The notes beneath the pieces are model-generated. The model did not search any database and was not told the DNA's origin. It saw only the letters and a program-made list of their open reading frames with translations. The translations under genes and the position numbers were made by a program. Below, piece by piece: positions 9,567 to 18,077 of a stretch of DNA of 64,000 nucleotides (position 1 is its first letter; every line of letters begins with the position of its first letter). Source of the stretch: Legionella cardiaca (lineage in GTDB: Bacteria; Pseudomonadota; Gammaproteobacteria; Legionellales; Legionellaceae); NCBI RefSeq assembly GCF_029026145.1, contig NZ_CP119078.1, positions 1,735,036 through 1,799,035 on the forward strand, written 5' to 3'.

Positions 9567-9947
9567 ATGTTACGAAAGCTTGGTTATAGCTTGTTTTGTG
9601 CAGGAGCATTATTCAGTGCGAACGCCCTGGCTATAACTCACACCCTGGCGGCTGGTATTAACGTGGAGTATGAATTAGCTCCAAATAAATCAGAGGATTT
9701 TGTAAATTCCTGGTTTTGGACTATCACTTCAACTTGCACAATACACACCAAGGATAATAGTGACGATATTTTTATTGAGATTCTAAAGAAATCAGGAAAA
9801 GTTAATGACATCAGCTTACACCAGGGCGATACACTATTAATGCCCGTTCATAATGGTGATAAAGTCATTATTGCAGCGGAGTCTGGTAGCAAAGTAAGAC
9901 TAACTAATCAAGGCGAAAACACTGTTTCTGCAAGTTGCTCAACTTAA
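9567..9947 (+). CDS. Small exported protein of unknown function
   Basis: A 126-residue protein with a clear Sec signal peptide (residues 1-22, ending SANALA). The mature part has two Cys, one in TSTCTIH and one near the C-terminus (SASCST), which could form a disulfide. Its pattern of short alternating beta strands suggests a small periplasmic or secreted beta protein. A TTAGGAG ribosome binding site precedes the ATG. It is monocistronic, with a strong hairpin downstream. I do not recognise the family; similar small exported proteins of unknown role are common in Legionella. Confidence 0.7.
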   Translation: MLRKLGYSLFCAGALFSANALAITHTLAAGINVEYELAPNKSEDFVNSWFWTITSTCTIHTKDNSDDIFIEILKKSGKVNDISLHQGDTLLMPVHNGDKVIIAAESGSKVRLTNQGENTVSASCST

Positions 9948-9967
9948 ACGCAACTCAAAGAGTTTAT

Positions 9968-10032
9968 TGACATTTTACCAGAATAATGAAATGTCAGTAG
10001 CTTTGAGGTATGAGGGGAATACTCTTCCCCTC
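9968..10032. terminator. Two hairpins between convergent genes
   Basis: Two perfect inverted repeats lie between the convergent small exported protein and prfC. TGACATTT/AAATGTCA spans 9968-9996 and GAGGGGAA/TTCCCCTC spans 10012-10032 with a 5-nt loop. Their position suggests bidirectional termination. Neither is followed by a strong T tract. Confidence 0.5.
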
Positions 10033-10045
10033 TCCTATCTCTTTA

Positions 10046-11626
10046 TTAATGTTCTCGGGTCGCTGCAAAATGAATTTTGGGATAGCGCTCTTGGGCCATG
10101 GTTAGATTGACCCTTGTAGGGGCCAGATACATTAAAGAATCACTACCGTCTAAAGCCAGGTAATCATGAGCTTTTATACGAAACTCAGCCATCGCTTTAT
10201 CATCGTCAGAATAAACCCAGCGAGCACAGCTCACATTTACCGTTTCATAGATACAGTCTACTTTATATTCATGTTTTAAACGGTGGGCCACAACATCAAA
10301 CTGCAAGACACCCACTGCACCTAAAATCAATTGATTGCTGTTTAAAGGACGAAATACTTGCGTTGCTCCTTCCTCTGATAACTCAATCAAACCTTTTAAT
10401 AATGCTTTGCTTTTTAGTGGATCTTTAAGACGTACCAAGCGAAAAAGCTCGGGTGCAAAATTGGGAATGCCGGTAAATTTTAAGGTTTCCCCCTGAGTAA
10501 ACGTATCGCCAATGCGAATAGTGCCATGATTATGCAAACCAATAATATCACCTGCCATTGCCATTTCTGCGTGCGCCCTATCGCCTGCCATAAAAGTTAG
10601 TGCATTCGCAATTTGCACTTCTTTTGCAATTCGCAAATGTGTTAATTTCATCCCTTTCTTAAAGGTTCCAGAACAAATACGCAAAAAAGCAATGCGATCG
10701 CGATGTTTGGGATCCATGTTAGCCTGGATCTTGAATACAAAACCGCTAAACGCTTCTTCAGCAGGATTTACCCGTCGCTCCAATGCCACGCGAGGCATAG
10801 GGCCTGGAGCATATTCAGCAAAATCATCCAAAAGTTCTTTAATGCCAAAATTATTAATAGCAGACCCAAAATAAACGGGCGTCAGTTTTCCTGAGAGATA
10901 ATCTTCAATGTTAAACTCGTGTGAAGCACCTTTAACTAATTCAATTTCATCACGTAGTTCTTGGGCCATGCTTCCTAAGAGCTCATCTAATTGCGGATTA
11001 TTTAATCCTTTTATTGCCACTGCTTCCTGTTTTTGAGTATTTTTTCCTGGCTGATACAGATAAACAGTGTCTTGATAGAGATGGTAAATCCCCTTAAAAC
11101 GTTTCCCCATTCCAACGGGCCAGGTTACAGGCGCACATTGAATACCAAGTACAGTTTCAACCTCATCAAGCAAACTAATCGGCTCTCGTCCCTCACGGTC
11201 TAATTTATTAATAAAAGTCATAATTGGTGTATCTCGTAAACGACATACTTCCATTAATTTAACCGTTCGCTCCTCGACCCCTTTAGCAACGTCGATAACC
11301 ATTAGCGCGGAGTCGACTGCCGTGAGCGTTCTGTAGGTATCTTCAGAGAAATCTTCATGACCTGGGGTATCGAGTAAATTCATCACATGGTTATTATGAA
11401 TAAACTGCATGACGGAGGTAGTGATAGAGATTCCTCTTTCTTTCTCCATCTCCATCCAATCAGATGTTGCATGCCTGTCGGCTTTTCGTCCCTTCACAGT
11501 ACCAGCCAGCTGAATAGCACCCCCGAATAATAATAATTTTTCGGTGACCGTGGTTTTACCTGCATCGGGGTGAGAAATAATAGCGAATGTTCGCCGTTTG
11601 GAAAAATTCTGATAAAAATCGGACAT
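10046..11626 (-). CDS. prfC: Peptide chain release factor 3
   Basis: RF3, a ribosomal GTPase that removes RF1/RF2 after peptide release. Visible GTPase motifs are G1 SHPDAGKTT near the N-terminus, G3 DTPGHEDF and G4 NKLDRE, followed by translation-factor beta-barrel domains and the RF3 C-terminal domain. I prefer the ATG at 11626 (526 residues, beginning [16 protein letters not shown]) over an upstream GTG at 11644, because it fits the family N-terminus and has an AGG ribosome binding site 5-6 nt upstream. It is monocistronic and convergent with the small exported protein gene. Sequence is intact. Confidence 0.96.
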   Translation of the reverse strand: MSDFYQNFSKRRTFAIISHPDAGKTTVTEKLLLFGGAIQLAGTVKGRKADRHATSDWMEMEKERGISITTSVMQFIHNNHVMNLLDTPGHEDFSEDTYRTLTAVDSALMVIDVAKGVEERTVKLMEVCRLRDTPIMTFINKLDREGREPISLLDEVETVLGIQCAPVTWPVGMGKRFKGIYHLYQDTVYLYQPGKNTQKQEAVAIKGLNNPQLDELLGSMAQELRDEIELVKGASHEFNIEDYLSGKLTPVYFGSAINNFGIKELLDDFAEYAPGPMPRVALERRVNPAEEAFSGFVFKIQANMDPKHRDRIAFLRICSGTFKKGMKLTHLRIAKEVQIANALTFMAGDRAHAEMAMAGDIIGLHNHGTIRIGDTFTQGETLKFTGIPNFAPELFRLVRLKDPLKSKALLKGLIELSEEGATQVFRPLNSNQLILGAVGVLQFDVVAHRLKHEYKVDCIYETVNVSCARWVYSDDDKAMAEFRIKAHDYLALDGSDSLMYLAPTRVNLTMAQERYPKIHFAATREH

Positions 11627-11777
11627 ATGAACCTGCCACTGCACAAGATAACGTGCATTTTAAGGGAAAGAACCTAAACTGACAATTTACTATGGAATAT
11701 AGTTCTTAAATTTGTAGACAGCCAGCTGGGAATTGATTTAAATCCACCCTGTAAATCAATTCCCAATTTGAACCGTC

Positions 11778-12236
11778 TTACAAGCCATGGGAAGGGGAAC
11801 AGCACTCGTCTATCGCATCAGCGACACATTTTACAACACTCGCGATGGGACGGGTTACTAAACTTAAGATACTTAAAATTGGATTAATAACCGCCGACAT
11901 TAAAGCAGAAATAGCATTTAAAAAGCATATTTGTGCCTCTTTTAATTCCCTTTTTGCCTCACTATCCAACAAACTACTTTCTCTTTGCTGGTTGTGTGAC
12001 CAGTAGTTGGCAGCCTTTAAAAGTGAAATTACTGTATTTACAACGTCAATAACTACATCAAGTAAAAATGCAGGTGCTAGACAAAGGTCAATAATTGGAT
12101 TTAAAAGATAAGCAGTAAAATCTGACTGTTTATAATCTACACGCTGGATGGGTTTAAACACGGTAAAAAAACGATTTTGCGGGGAAGCAAAAATTCTATC
12201 TCTCTTTGCAAATATAGAAGGTATAACTCCTACCAT
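11778..12236 (-). CDS. Small hydrophobic-segment protein, intact paralogue
   Basis: A 152-residue protein starting MVGVIPSIFAKRDR. The ATG at 12236 is chosen because an AGGGAG ribosome binding site lies 7 nt upstream and because it matches the start of the neighbouring paralogue; an in-frame ATG 54 bp further out is less likely. The protein has a conserved block FKPIQ...DFTAYLLNPIIDL and two amphipathic or hydrophobic stretches around AFLLDVVIDVVNTVISLL and ALMSAVINPILSIL, then LVTRPIASVV. A second, interrupted copy follows at 12432-12920, so this is a local tandem duplication. Function is unknown; it may be membrane-associated and could be an effector. I do not recognise a named domain. Confidence 0.65.
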   Translation of the reverse strand: MVGVIPSIFAKRDRIFASPQNRFFTVFKPIQRVDYKQSDFTAYLLNPIIDLCLAPAFLLDVVIDVVNTVISLLKAANYWSHNQQRESSLLDSEAKRELKEAQICFLNAISALMSAVINPILSILSLVTRPIASVVKCVADAIDECCSPSHGL

Positions 12237-12431
12237 GATGAACTCCCTATTAACAATTGTTTTTATTAATAAAATGTTATCCTTAACCAACTATGGGATG
12301 GATTGTCACTGACGGATGGTTAAGAAAAATGATAAATTCTAGAAATGAAAGCTTAAGGAAATATTAACAATGATAACACGAGTAGATAAATTGATTTGAA
12401 CCCTAGGGTTCAAATCAATTTAATAACAATC

Positions 12432-12920
12432 TTATTGGTAAGAAAATTCAGGATGATGAGATTCTTCATCATATTGTGAAGAAGAACCGCAATCCAATGC
12501 ATTAGCAATACCTTTAACAGCGCTAGCAACCGGACGAGTAACTAAACTCAGGGCACTGAAAATTGGATTAAGTAGAGAAATTAATGATGAAATGGCTGCA
12601 CCAAATTGCTCTGCTGCCGCTTTAAATTCTCATTTTGAATAACTATCGATTAACTCTTCAGATGTCTGCTGTTTAGAACTCCAAATATAAGCTGCATTGA
12701 GCAATGAAACCAGACTATTTACCAAATGAATAGCAGTATCTACAACAAATGCGGGCATTAAGACGATGTCGATAATTGGATTTAAAAGATAACCAGCGAA
12801 ATCAGACGCCTTGTGTTCTGTTTCCTGAATAGGTCTAAACATGGTAAGCCCACGCTGTACAGTAGTTCGTAGTCTAGATGCTTCTTCATGAAAAATAGGT
12901 CTAATAAGTTTTGCCATCAT
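12432..12920 (-). pseudogene. Paralogue of the 11778-12236 gene with an in-frame TGA
   Basis: Read through as a whole, this frame is 163 codons and aligns with its neighbour along its length (FRPIQ...DFAGYLLNPIIDI, then LNPIFSALSLVTRPVASAVK). A TGA at 12630-12632 interrupts it after 96 residues. The intact copy has an Arg codon (AGG) at this place, so a single C-to-T or A-to-T change in an Arg codon would explain the stop. The downstream 65 codons stay open and conserved, which suggests a recent event, a sequencing error or rare read-through. The ATG at 12920 lacks a strong ribosome binding site. Function is unknown. Confidence 0.7.
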
Positions 12921-13153
12921 TACTCCAAAGATTAATTAATTTGCTTAACTGAACCTCAGTCAAAAAACTCTCTTAGGTATTTATTCAATTTTAACTGAAT
13001 GAGTGACTAAGCTCAGGAATTGCGCATTGTATACTAATTAGCTTAAGAAAGTATTAATAAATTTCATAAATTATTTTATATGGAGAAAAAGCTCTTATAG
13101 ATTTTTAGAAAATCTGTATAGGTTAGGAGTACATTTCCATGTTTAGAGTTAAT

Positions 13154-14731
13154 TTAGATAAAAAAACAATCTGATGTCTGAGTTCTGCAAGTTATATCAA
13201 AACCCATCTTCATGGATAAAAATTGAACTAATGAAGCCAGTTTTGCGACAGTTTTTTTGTCATGCAGACAAGAGGCATTGGTCATTAACACATTGATTCG
13301 ATGACAAAAATAATCGGGCTCGAGTTTATAAGCTTCTTCTAAGAGAGCGGAAGTATTTGTCTGGAAAAAAGAAGTAGTGGCAGTGAACAAATAGCTAAAG
13401 CTTATTATAGGACTAAAGGCCCATGGCTCTTGCTGTTTTTTTATTAACTTTATAGCATTTTGAATTTTAATTTCACAAAAAACCATGTTCTTTAAGCGCT
13501 GGCTTTTCCCACAAAAATTATCAATAGTCCGATTAAAATTATCCCTGGCAAAAACATCAACTCCTTTATCAAATAAAAAGCACAAAATTCTATAGGGATC
13601 GTCAGCATTTAACGTTTCAAATAACATTTGCTGGAGAAAAAACTGAGGGAAAAAAGCGGAATATTTTTTGTAAAGCGCCTCTAATACAAGATGACAGTTT
13701 CCTATTACCGCTGCTTTAAATGCTTTCTCCAAAACGCTGGGCATTGAATGTTTACTTAATAATACCTCAAGGATAGAAAGCTCCCCATGAGAGGCAGCTA
13801 TTTCAATCAGGTAATGATAAAGTCCAATTTCTTTTGTCGGAATAGTTGTAAAACAAGTGTGGAGGTATTTAACAATTTCCACATGACCTCGATATACCGC
13901 AATCATAAGAGCTTCTTTTATTAACTCAAATGATTTATTGGAATAAGGTTCTAACAGAAATTTAACCAATTCAAAATGGCCAAAAACAACCGCCAATTCA
14001 AAAAGGCGCGCTTCATAAGATGGTCGACTTGTAAATGATAAAAGCAGTATAACTTTACTGCCAGTCTCCTGCATGATTGTTAGCAATTCTTGCTGAGATT
14101 GATTACATACGACCGCCCAAAATAAACGATTTTCCGGCCTCTCATTCAGTGCGAGTGAATACAATCTATCTAATACAGTTTGTTGTTGATGCAAGCAAAT
14201 GAAATCAAGGAGACAGGCGTGAGAATCATAGGGTTCAAGCAGTTCATATCCAAATTGTTGATGACGCTCGGGATATAACAATTCTTCCCCAGTAACGTCC
14301 CAATTATCCACATTAAAAATATCTTTTAAATGAAGTTGCTCATTATCAAATAAAACATGTAGCCTGTCCGTATTTCCCGTTAAAGCAGCTGCAAACAGCT
14401 TCAACTCATTATCTGGCCGACTACTATAGGCCTTAACATCCATAAGTCGTTTGTATGCCTTGGTCGTGTTTTCCCTTAAATAAAAATAGATTTTTTTCCA
14501 TGACGATTCTTCATGCTCTTTTTGAATGGTCTTTATCGCTTTTGCACTAAAGTCACGTTGACAACGTTGTTTCCAAAATACCTGTTCATTGGTTAGGGTA
14601 TTCCACAAGGTACATGTGGCTGCAATCTGTGCAATACCATGAGAAGGAAGATAAGCAAAAATTAACAAAAGCACTTCTACAGGCAAATTTTCCATCTTCT
14701 GCGAGTACCCAGCTGATTTAAGTTGAATCAC
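13154..14731 (-). CDS. Candidate F-box/ankyrin-like effector
   Basis: A 525-residue soluble protein. Residues 13-58 fit an F-box: LPVEVLLLIFAYLP, then IAATCTLWNTLTNEQVFWKQRC, with the Leu-Pro start and the hydrophobic and Trp positions of eukaryotic F-boxes. Residues from about 110 to 390 contain degenerate ankyrin-like helical repeats such as AVVFGHFELVKFLLEP and IAVYRGHVEIVKYLH. F-box proteins plug substrates into host SCF ubiquitin ligases; Legionella AnkB and LegU1 are known examples delivered by Dot/Icm. The start is uncertain: the GTG at 14731 gives 525 residues, and an ATG at 14695 (MENLPVEV) would start at the F-box. It lies 48 bp downstream of the HIBYL-CoA hydrolase gene. Domain reading is good; substrate and secretion are inferred. 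Confidence 0.78.
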   Translation of the reverse strand: MIQLKSAGYSQKMENLPVEVLLLIFAYLPSHGIAQIAATCTLWNTLTNEQVFWKQRCQRDFSAKAIKTIQKEHEESSWKKIYFYLRENTTKAYKRLMDVKAYSSRPDNELKLFAAALTGNTDRLHVLFDNEQLHLKDIFNVDNWDVTGEELLYPERHQQFGYELLEPYDSHACLLDFICLHQQQTVLDRLYSLALNERPENRLFWAVVCNQSQQELLTIMQETGSKVILLLSFTSRPSYEARLFELAVVFGHFELVKFLLEPYSNKSFELIKEALMIAVYRGHVEIVKYLHTCFTTIPTKEIGLYHYLIEIAASHGELSILEVLLSKHSMPSVLEKAFKAAVIGNCHLVLEALYKKYSAFFPQFFLQQMLFETLNADDPYRILCFLFDKGVDVFARDNFNRTIDNFCGKSQRLKNMVFCEIKIQNAIKLIKKQQEPWAFSPIISFSYLFTATTSFFQTNTSALLEEAYKLEPDYFCHRINVLMTNASCLHDKKTVAKLASLVQFLSMKMGFDITCRTQTSDCFFI

Positions 14732-14779
14732 AAGCTTATAACCTCAACTACAAATTATCCGAGGCTATAAGCTAAGTTA

Positions 14780-15832
14780 TTAAGCAATAAGAATAAGTTC
14801 TTCCCGACATTCAAAATAGTCAGCAACCTTTGCTGCCGTTGCTTTATCTAAACTATTAGGCTGCCATCGAGGTGATTTATCTTTATCCACTAATAATGCT
14901 CTGATACCTTCATAAAAATCAGGCTCACGCATAAATTGGTTAACCAGACAGTAATCCATTGAAATACATTCAGCCATGGACATTGTTTTTGCTCTTTGAA
15001 TTTGTGTCAACGTCACCTTAAGACTCAAAGGGGCCTTATGACGCAGATTATTTAACGTTGTCGTTGCCCATTCATCACCCATTTCTTCCAGAGCAGAAAA
15101 AATTTCTTCCATCGATTGCTGAGAAAAACAATGCGCTATTGCTGATTTTTGATCTTCAATAGGGGCTTTCTCAGGTGCCAGGGCTAATTGACTTAGGCAA
15201 GCATCCACTTGTTCATGAGCGTGGTGGGTTAAATCAACATTAGCCAGATTTTTCACCAACTCTTGTAGTCTATCGGACGATACAATCTGTTTAACCAAAC
15301 CTAAAGCAAAGGCATCTTGCGCCTGCAGGCGATTCCCTGTCAAACCTAAGTAAGTACCAGTCGCATCAGGACAGCGTGATAATAGGTAACTTGCACCAAT
15401 ATCAGGGAAAAAACCGATACCGGTTTCAGGCATTGCAAAAATAAATCGCTCGGTCGCAACAGGATGCGAACCATGAAGAGAGATGCCTACGCCCCCTCCC
15501 ATGGTAATGCCATTCATTAAAGAAATATAAGGCTTAGTAAAACAGTGAATATAGTGGTTTAGACGATATTCATGCCAAAAAAATTGCATTTGTTCAGGAC
15601 TTTTATTTAATCCTGCTTCATACAACCAACGCACATCCCCACCAGCACAAAAGGCTTTTTCATCTTGACTTTGTACAATAACAGCATGAATCGTGGCATC
15701 TTTTTCCCAAAGCAATAATTGCTGCTGTAAAGCTTTAATCATGTCCAAAGTGAGTGCATTTAATGCTTGCGGCCGATTTAAGGTTACTAAGCCCAGATGT
15801 CCTTCGCGAGCGAAGACTATCTCTGTCGTCAT
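14780..15832 (-). CDS. 3-hydroxyisobutyryl-CoA hydrolase-type crotonase
   Basis: A 350-residue crotonase-fold enzyme. The N-terminal oxyanion motif FCAGGDVRWLYEAG and the segment MPETGIGFFPDIGASY carry the Glu and Asp used by HIBYL-CoA hydrolase, and the extra C-terminal region (MSMAECISMDYCL...DFYEGIRALLVDK) is typical of that subgroup. It would release 3-hydroxyisobutyrate from its CoA ester in valine degradation. It follows the enoyl-CoA hydratase gene by only 2 bp, and with the acyl-CoA dehydrogenase gene further upstream it covers consecutive steps from isobutyryl-CoA to 3-hydroxyisobutyrate. The next enzymes (3-hydroxyisobutyrate dehydrogenase, MmsA) are not in this window. Confidence 0.9.
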   Translation of the reverse strand: MTTEIVFAREGHLGLVTLNRPQALNALTLDMIKALQQQLLLWEKDATIHAVIVQSQDEKAFCAGGDVRWLYEAGLNKSPEQMQFFWHEYRLNHYIHCFTKPYISLMNGITMGGGVGISLHGSHPVATERFIFAMPETGIGFFPDIGASYLLSRCPDATGTYLGLTGNRLQAQDAFALGLVKQIVSSDRLQELVKNLANVDLTHHAHEQVDACLSQLALAPEKAPIEDQKSAIAHCFSQQSMEEIFSALEEMGDEWATTTLNNLRHKAPLSLKVTLTQIQRAKTMSMAECISMDYCLVNQFMREPDFYEGIRALLVDKDKSPRWQPNSLDKATAAKVADYFECREELILIA

Positions 15833-15834
15833 CC

Positions 15835-16611
15835 CTACTCTCCTTTAAAATCTGCCCTACGTTTTGCTAAAAATGCCGCCACGCCTTCCTGCTTGTCTGC
15901 AGTTGCACAAACTTTAGCAAAATGAATAGCTTCCAAATGCAGTGCATCAGTTAACGGAAGATTATAACCGTGATCGATCACTTCCATCACACTGGCAATC
16001 GCTAACGGAGCCATCGATAAAATCGTGTTTAAAATATACTTTCCTTGTTCAAGCAAAGCATCGGGTTCGACAACTTCACTAATCAACCCCCAGCTTAAAG
16101 CGGTTTCAGCATTAATAAAGCGACCTGTCAGGCATAAATCAAGAGCACGTCCTTTACCAATTAATCTTGCCAGGCGTTGTGTTCCACCATAGCCAGGTAT
16201 AACGCCTAATTTTACCTCGGGTTGTCCGAATTGCGCGGCGGTGGAGGCAATTCTTATTGTTGCTGAAATAGCCAGCTCACAGCCTCCTCCAAATGCAAAA
16301 CCATTCACAGCAGCAAGCGAGGGTTTACCGAGCATCTCCAATTGTCTAAAAACCTCTTGACCTTCGCAGGCAAATTGGTATCCAGTCTGAGCATTGCATT
16401 CTGCCAAACGGGAAATATCTGCTCCAGCACAAAAAGCTTTGCCTGAACCGGTTAAAAGAATAGCTTTCACTTTAGAATTTTCTTTGGCTTCAGCAAAGAT
16501 CTCTTTTAGAGCATATAAAACGTCTGTACTCAATGCATTTAACTTTTCCGGACGATTGAGAGTTAACGTTAAAATGCCTTGATTATCCAACTCTTTTTCA
16601 ATTAAATTCAT
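15835..16611 (-). CDS. Enoyl-CoA hydratase/isomerase family protein
   Basis: A 258-residue crotonase. The oxyanion-hole segments FCAGADISRL and AFGGGCELA are present. QPEVKLGVIPGYGGTQRL carries the Glu equivalent to Glu144 of rat mitochondrial hydratase. The second catalytic Glu (rat Glu164) appears as Asp in GRALDLCLTG, a conservative change that could tune activity. In this operon it most likely hydrates methacrylyl-CoA, between the acyl-CoA dehydrogenase and the HIBYL-CoA hydrolase. Ribosome binding is weak (CAGGAG 9-10 nt upstream). Alternative roles in general beta-oxidation cannot be excluded. Confidence 0.88.
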   Translation of the reverse strand: MNLIEKELDNQGILTLTLNRPEKLNALSTDVLYALKEIFAEAKENSKVKAILLTGSGKAFCAGADISRLAECNAQTGYQFACEGQEVFRQLEMLGKPSLAAVNGFAFGGGCELAISATIRIASTAAQFGQPEVKLGVIPGYGGTQRLARLIGKGRALDLCLTGRFINAETALSWGLISEVVEPDALLEQGKYILNTILSMAPLAIASVMEVIDHGYNLPLTDALHLEAIHFAKVCATADKQEGVAAFLAKRRADFKGE

Positions 16612-16680
16612 GCAGAAACTCCTGTTATTTCTTATTTCTATTAATTTATACGATCCCTCAAATACAACCTTTTTTAAGGA

Positions 16681-17835
16681 TTATTCAATCAGATAATCAT
16701 CGTCTAATGTTGCTTTCGCGATAATCTCTCGCATGATCTCGTTAGTACCCTCAAGGATTTGATGCACCCTCAAATCGCGAAAAATTCGCTCGATTTGGTA
16801 ATCATGAAGATAACCATAGCCGCCATGCAGCTGCATAGCTTTATCACTAATGCGAAAAGCAACATCAGTTGCCACACGCTTAGCCATAGCACAATACATA
16901 GGAGCATGTGGATCATTTTTATCTAACGCATCAGCTGCTCGATACACCATTAATCGCGCAGCTTCAAAATCGGTCAGCATATCAGCAAAATAAAAACGCA
17001 AAGCTTGCATTTGCGTTAATGATTTACCAAATTGCTTGCGCTCATGAAGATATTGTTGTGTAAGACGTAGGCAAGCGGTTGCTCCTCCCAATGAACAAGC
17101 AGCAATGTTAACTCGTCCTCCGTTAAGAGCGTTCAGGGCAATTTTAAATCCCATACCTTCATCGCCTACCCGATTGGAAATAGGAACGCGACAATTTTCA
17201 AAATAAACCATGCAAGTAGGTTGGTTATGCCAGCCCAATTTTCTTTCTAACTTACCGAAACTTAAGCCCGGTGTTCCTTTTTCGATTAATAGTGAAGAAA
17301 TTCCATGGTGGGAATCATCTCCTGTTCTTACCATACATAAATAAACATCACTGACGCTACCGCCAGAGATAAAGGCTTTTGCACCATTTAGAATGTAGCA
17401 ATCACCTTCTCTAACTGCTCGAGTTTTTAATGATGCGGCATCTGAACCGGCTTCTGGTTCTGTTAAACAATAGCTTGCTAAAGCCTGCATTGAAGTTAAA
17501 CGAGGTCCCCAAGTGCTCCGTAAAGGCTCTTGAGCATAACGGTCAATCAGTGAGGTCACCATATTATGAATAGAAAGATAAGCACTCGTACTAACACAAC
17601 CAGCAGCAAGTTGTTCGAAGATAATTGCCGCATCAAGACGCTTTAAAGCGGCACCACCAATATCTTCAGCAGCAACAATACCAGCCATTCCCAAATTTGC
17701 TGCTTCACGCATGATATCCACTGGAAAGAAATTGTGTTCATCCCAGTGTGCTGCATTAGGTGCTAATTTATTGCGGGCAAACTCTAAAGCCATATCTCGA
17801 AAGGCAAGATGTTCTTCACTTAACTTAAAATCCAT
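16681..17835 (-). CDS. Acyl-CoA dehydrogenase, isobutyryl-CoA dehydrogenase-like
   Basis: A 384-residue FAD-dependent acyl-CoA dehydrogenase. The signatures CLTEPEAGSDAASLKT and QLHGGYGYLHDYQIERIFRD are intact, and the catalytic Glu lies in VHQILEGTNEIMR, which closely resembles the isobutyryl-CoA dehydrogenase (ACAD8) sequence in this segment. It would oxidise isobutyryl-CoA to methacrylyl-CoA, passing electrons to ETF. It is the first gene of a three-gene same-strand run with the hydratase and HIBYL-CoA hydrolase. Legionella use amino acids as their main carbon source, which fits valine catabolism. Exact substrate is inferred from neighbours and this motif. Confidence 0.88.
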   Translation of the reverse strand: MDFKLSEEHLAFRDMALEFARNKLAPNAAHWDEHNFFPVDIMREAANLGMAGIVAAEDIGGAALKRLDAAIIFEQLAAGCVSTSAYLSIHNMVTSLIDRYAQEPLRSTWGPRLTSMQALASYCLTEPEAGSDAASLKTRAVREGDCYILNGAKAFISGGSVSDVYLCMVRTGDDSHHGISSLLIEKGTPGLSFGKLERKLGWHNQPTCMVYFENCRVPISNRVGDEGMGFKIALNALNGGRVNIAACSLGGATACLRLTQQYLHERKQFGKSLTQMQALRFYFADMLTDFEAARLMVYRAADALDKNDPHAPMYCAMAKRVATDVAFRISDKAMQLHGGYGYLHDYQIERIFRDLRVHQILEGTNEIMREIIAKATLDDDYLIE

Positions 17836-18077
17836 AGCTTTCCTTAAATAATTAAGTTATCTAACTAGTTTAAACCATAACATTTTTTTCGCTTAGCAAA
17901 ATGGGTTATCACCACAAATTTATAAGCCTTTGGTGAAGATCACTTGCCTTAAACCATCCCTTATCTATCCCTGCTTTTTTTAAAGCGAAAGGCAAACAAA
18001 GTATTTACGATGAGTTAATAAAGAATGCTATTATTGCCAATTTTTCGCATCCGTTAAATAAAAAAAAGAAAAAACGT

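Noticed and set aside
11626-11644. GTG start of prfC
   Set aside because: The extra six residues do not fit the RF3 N-terminus and the ATG has a better ribosome binding site.
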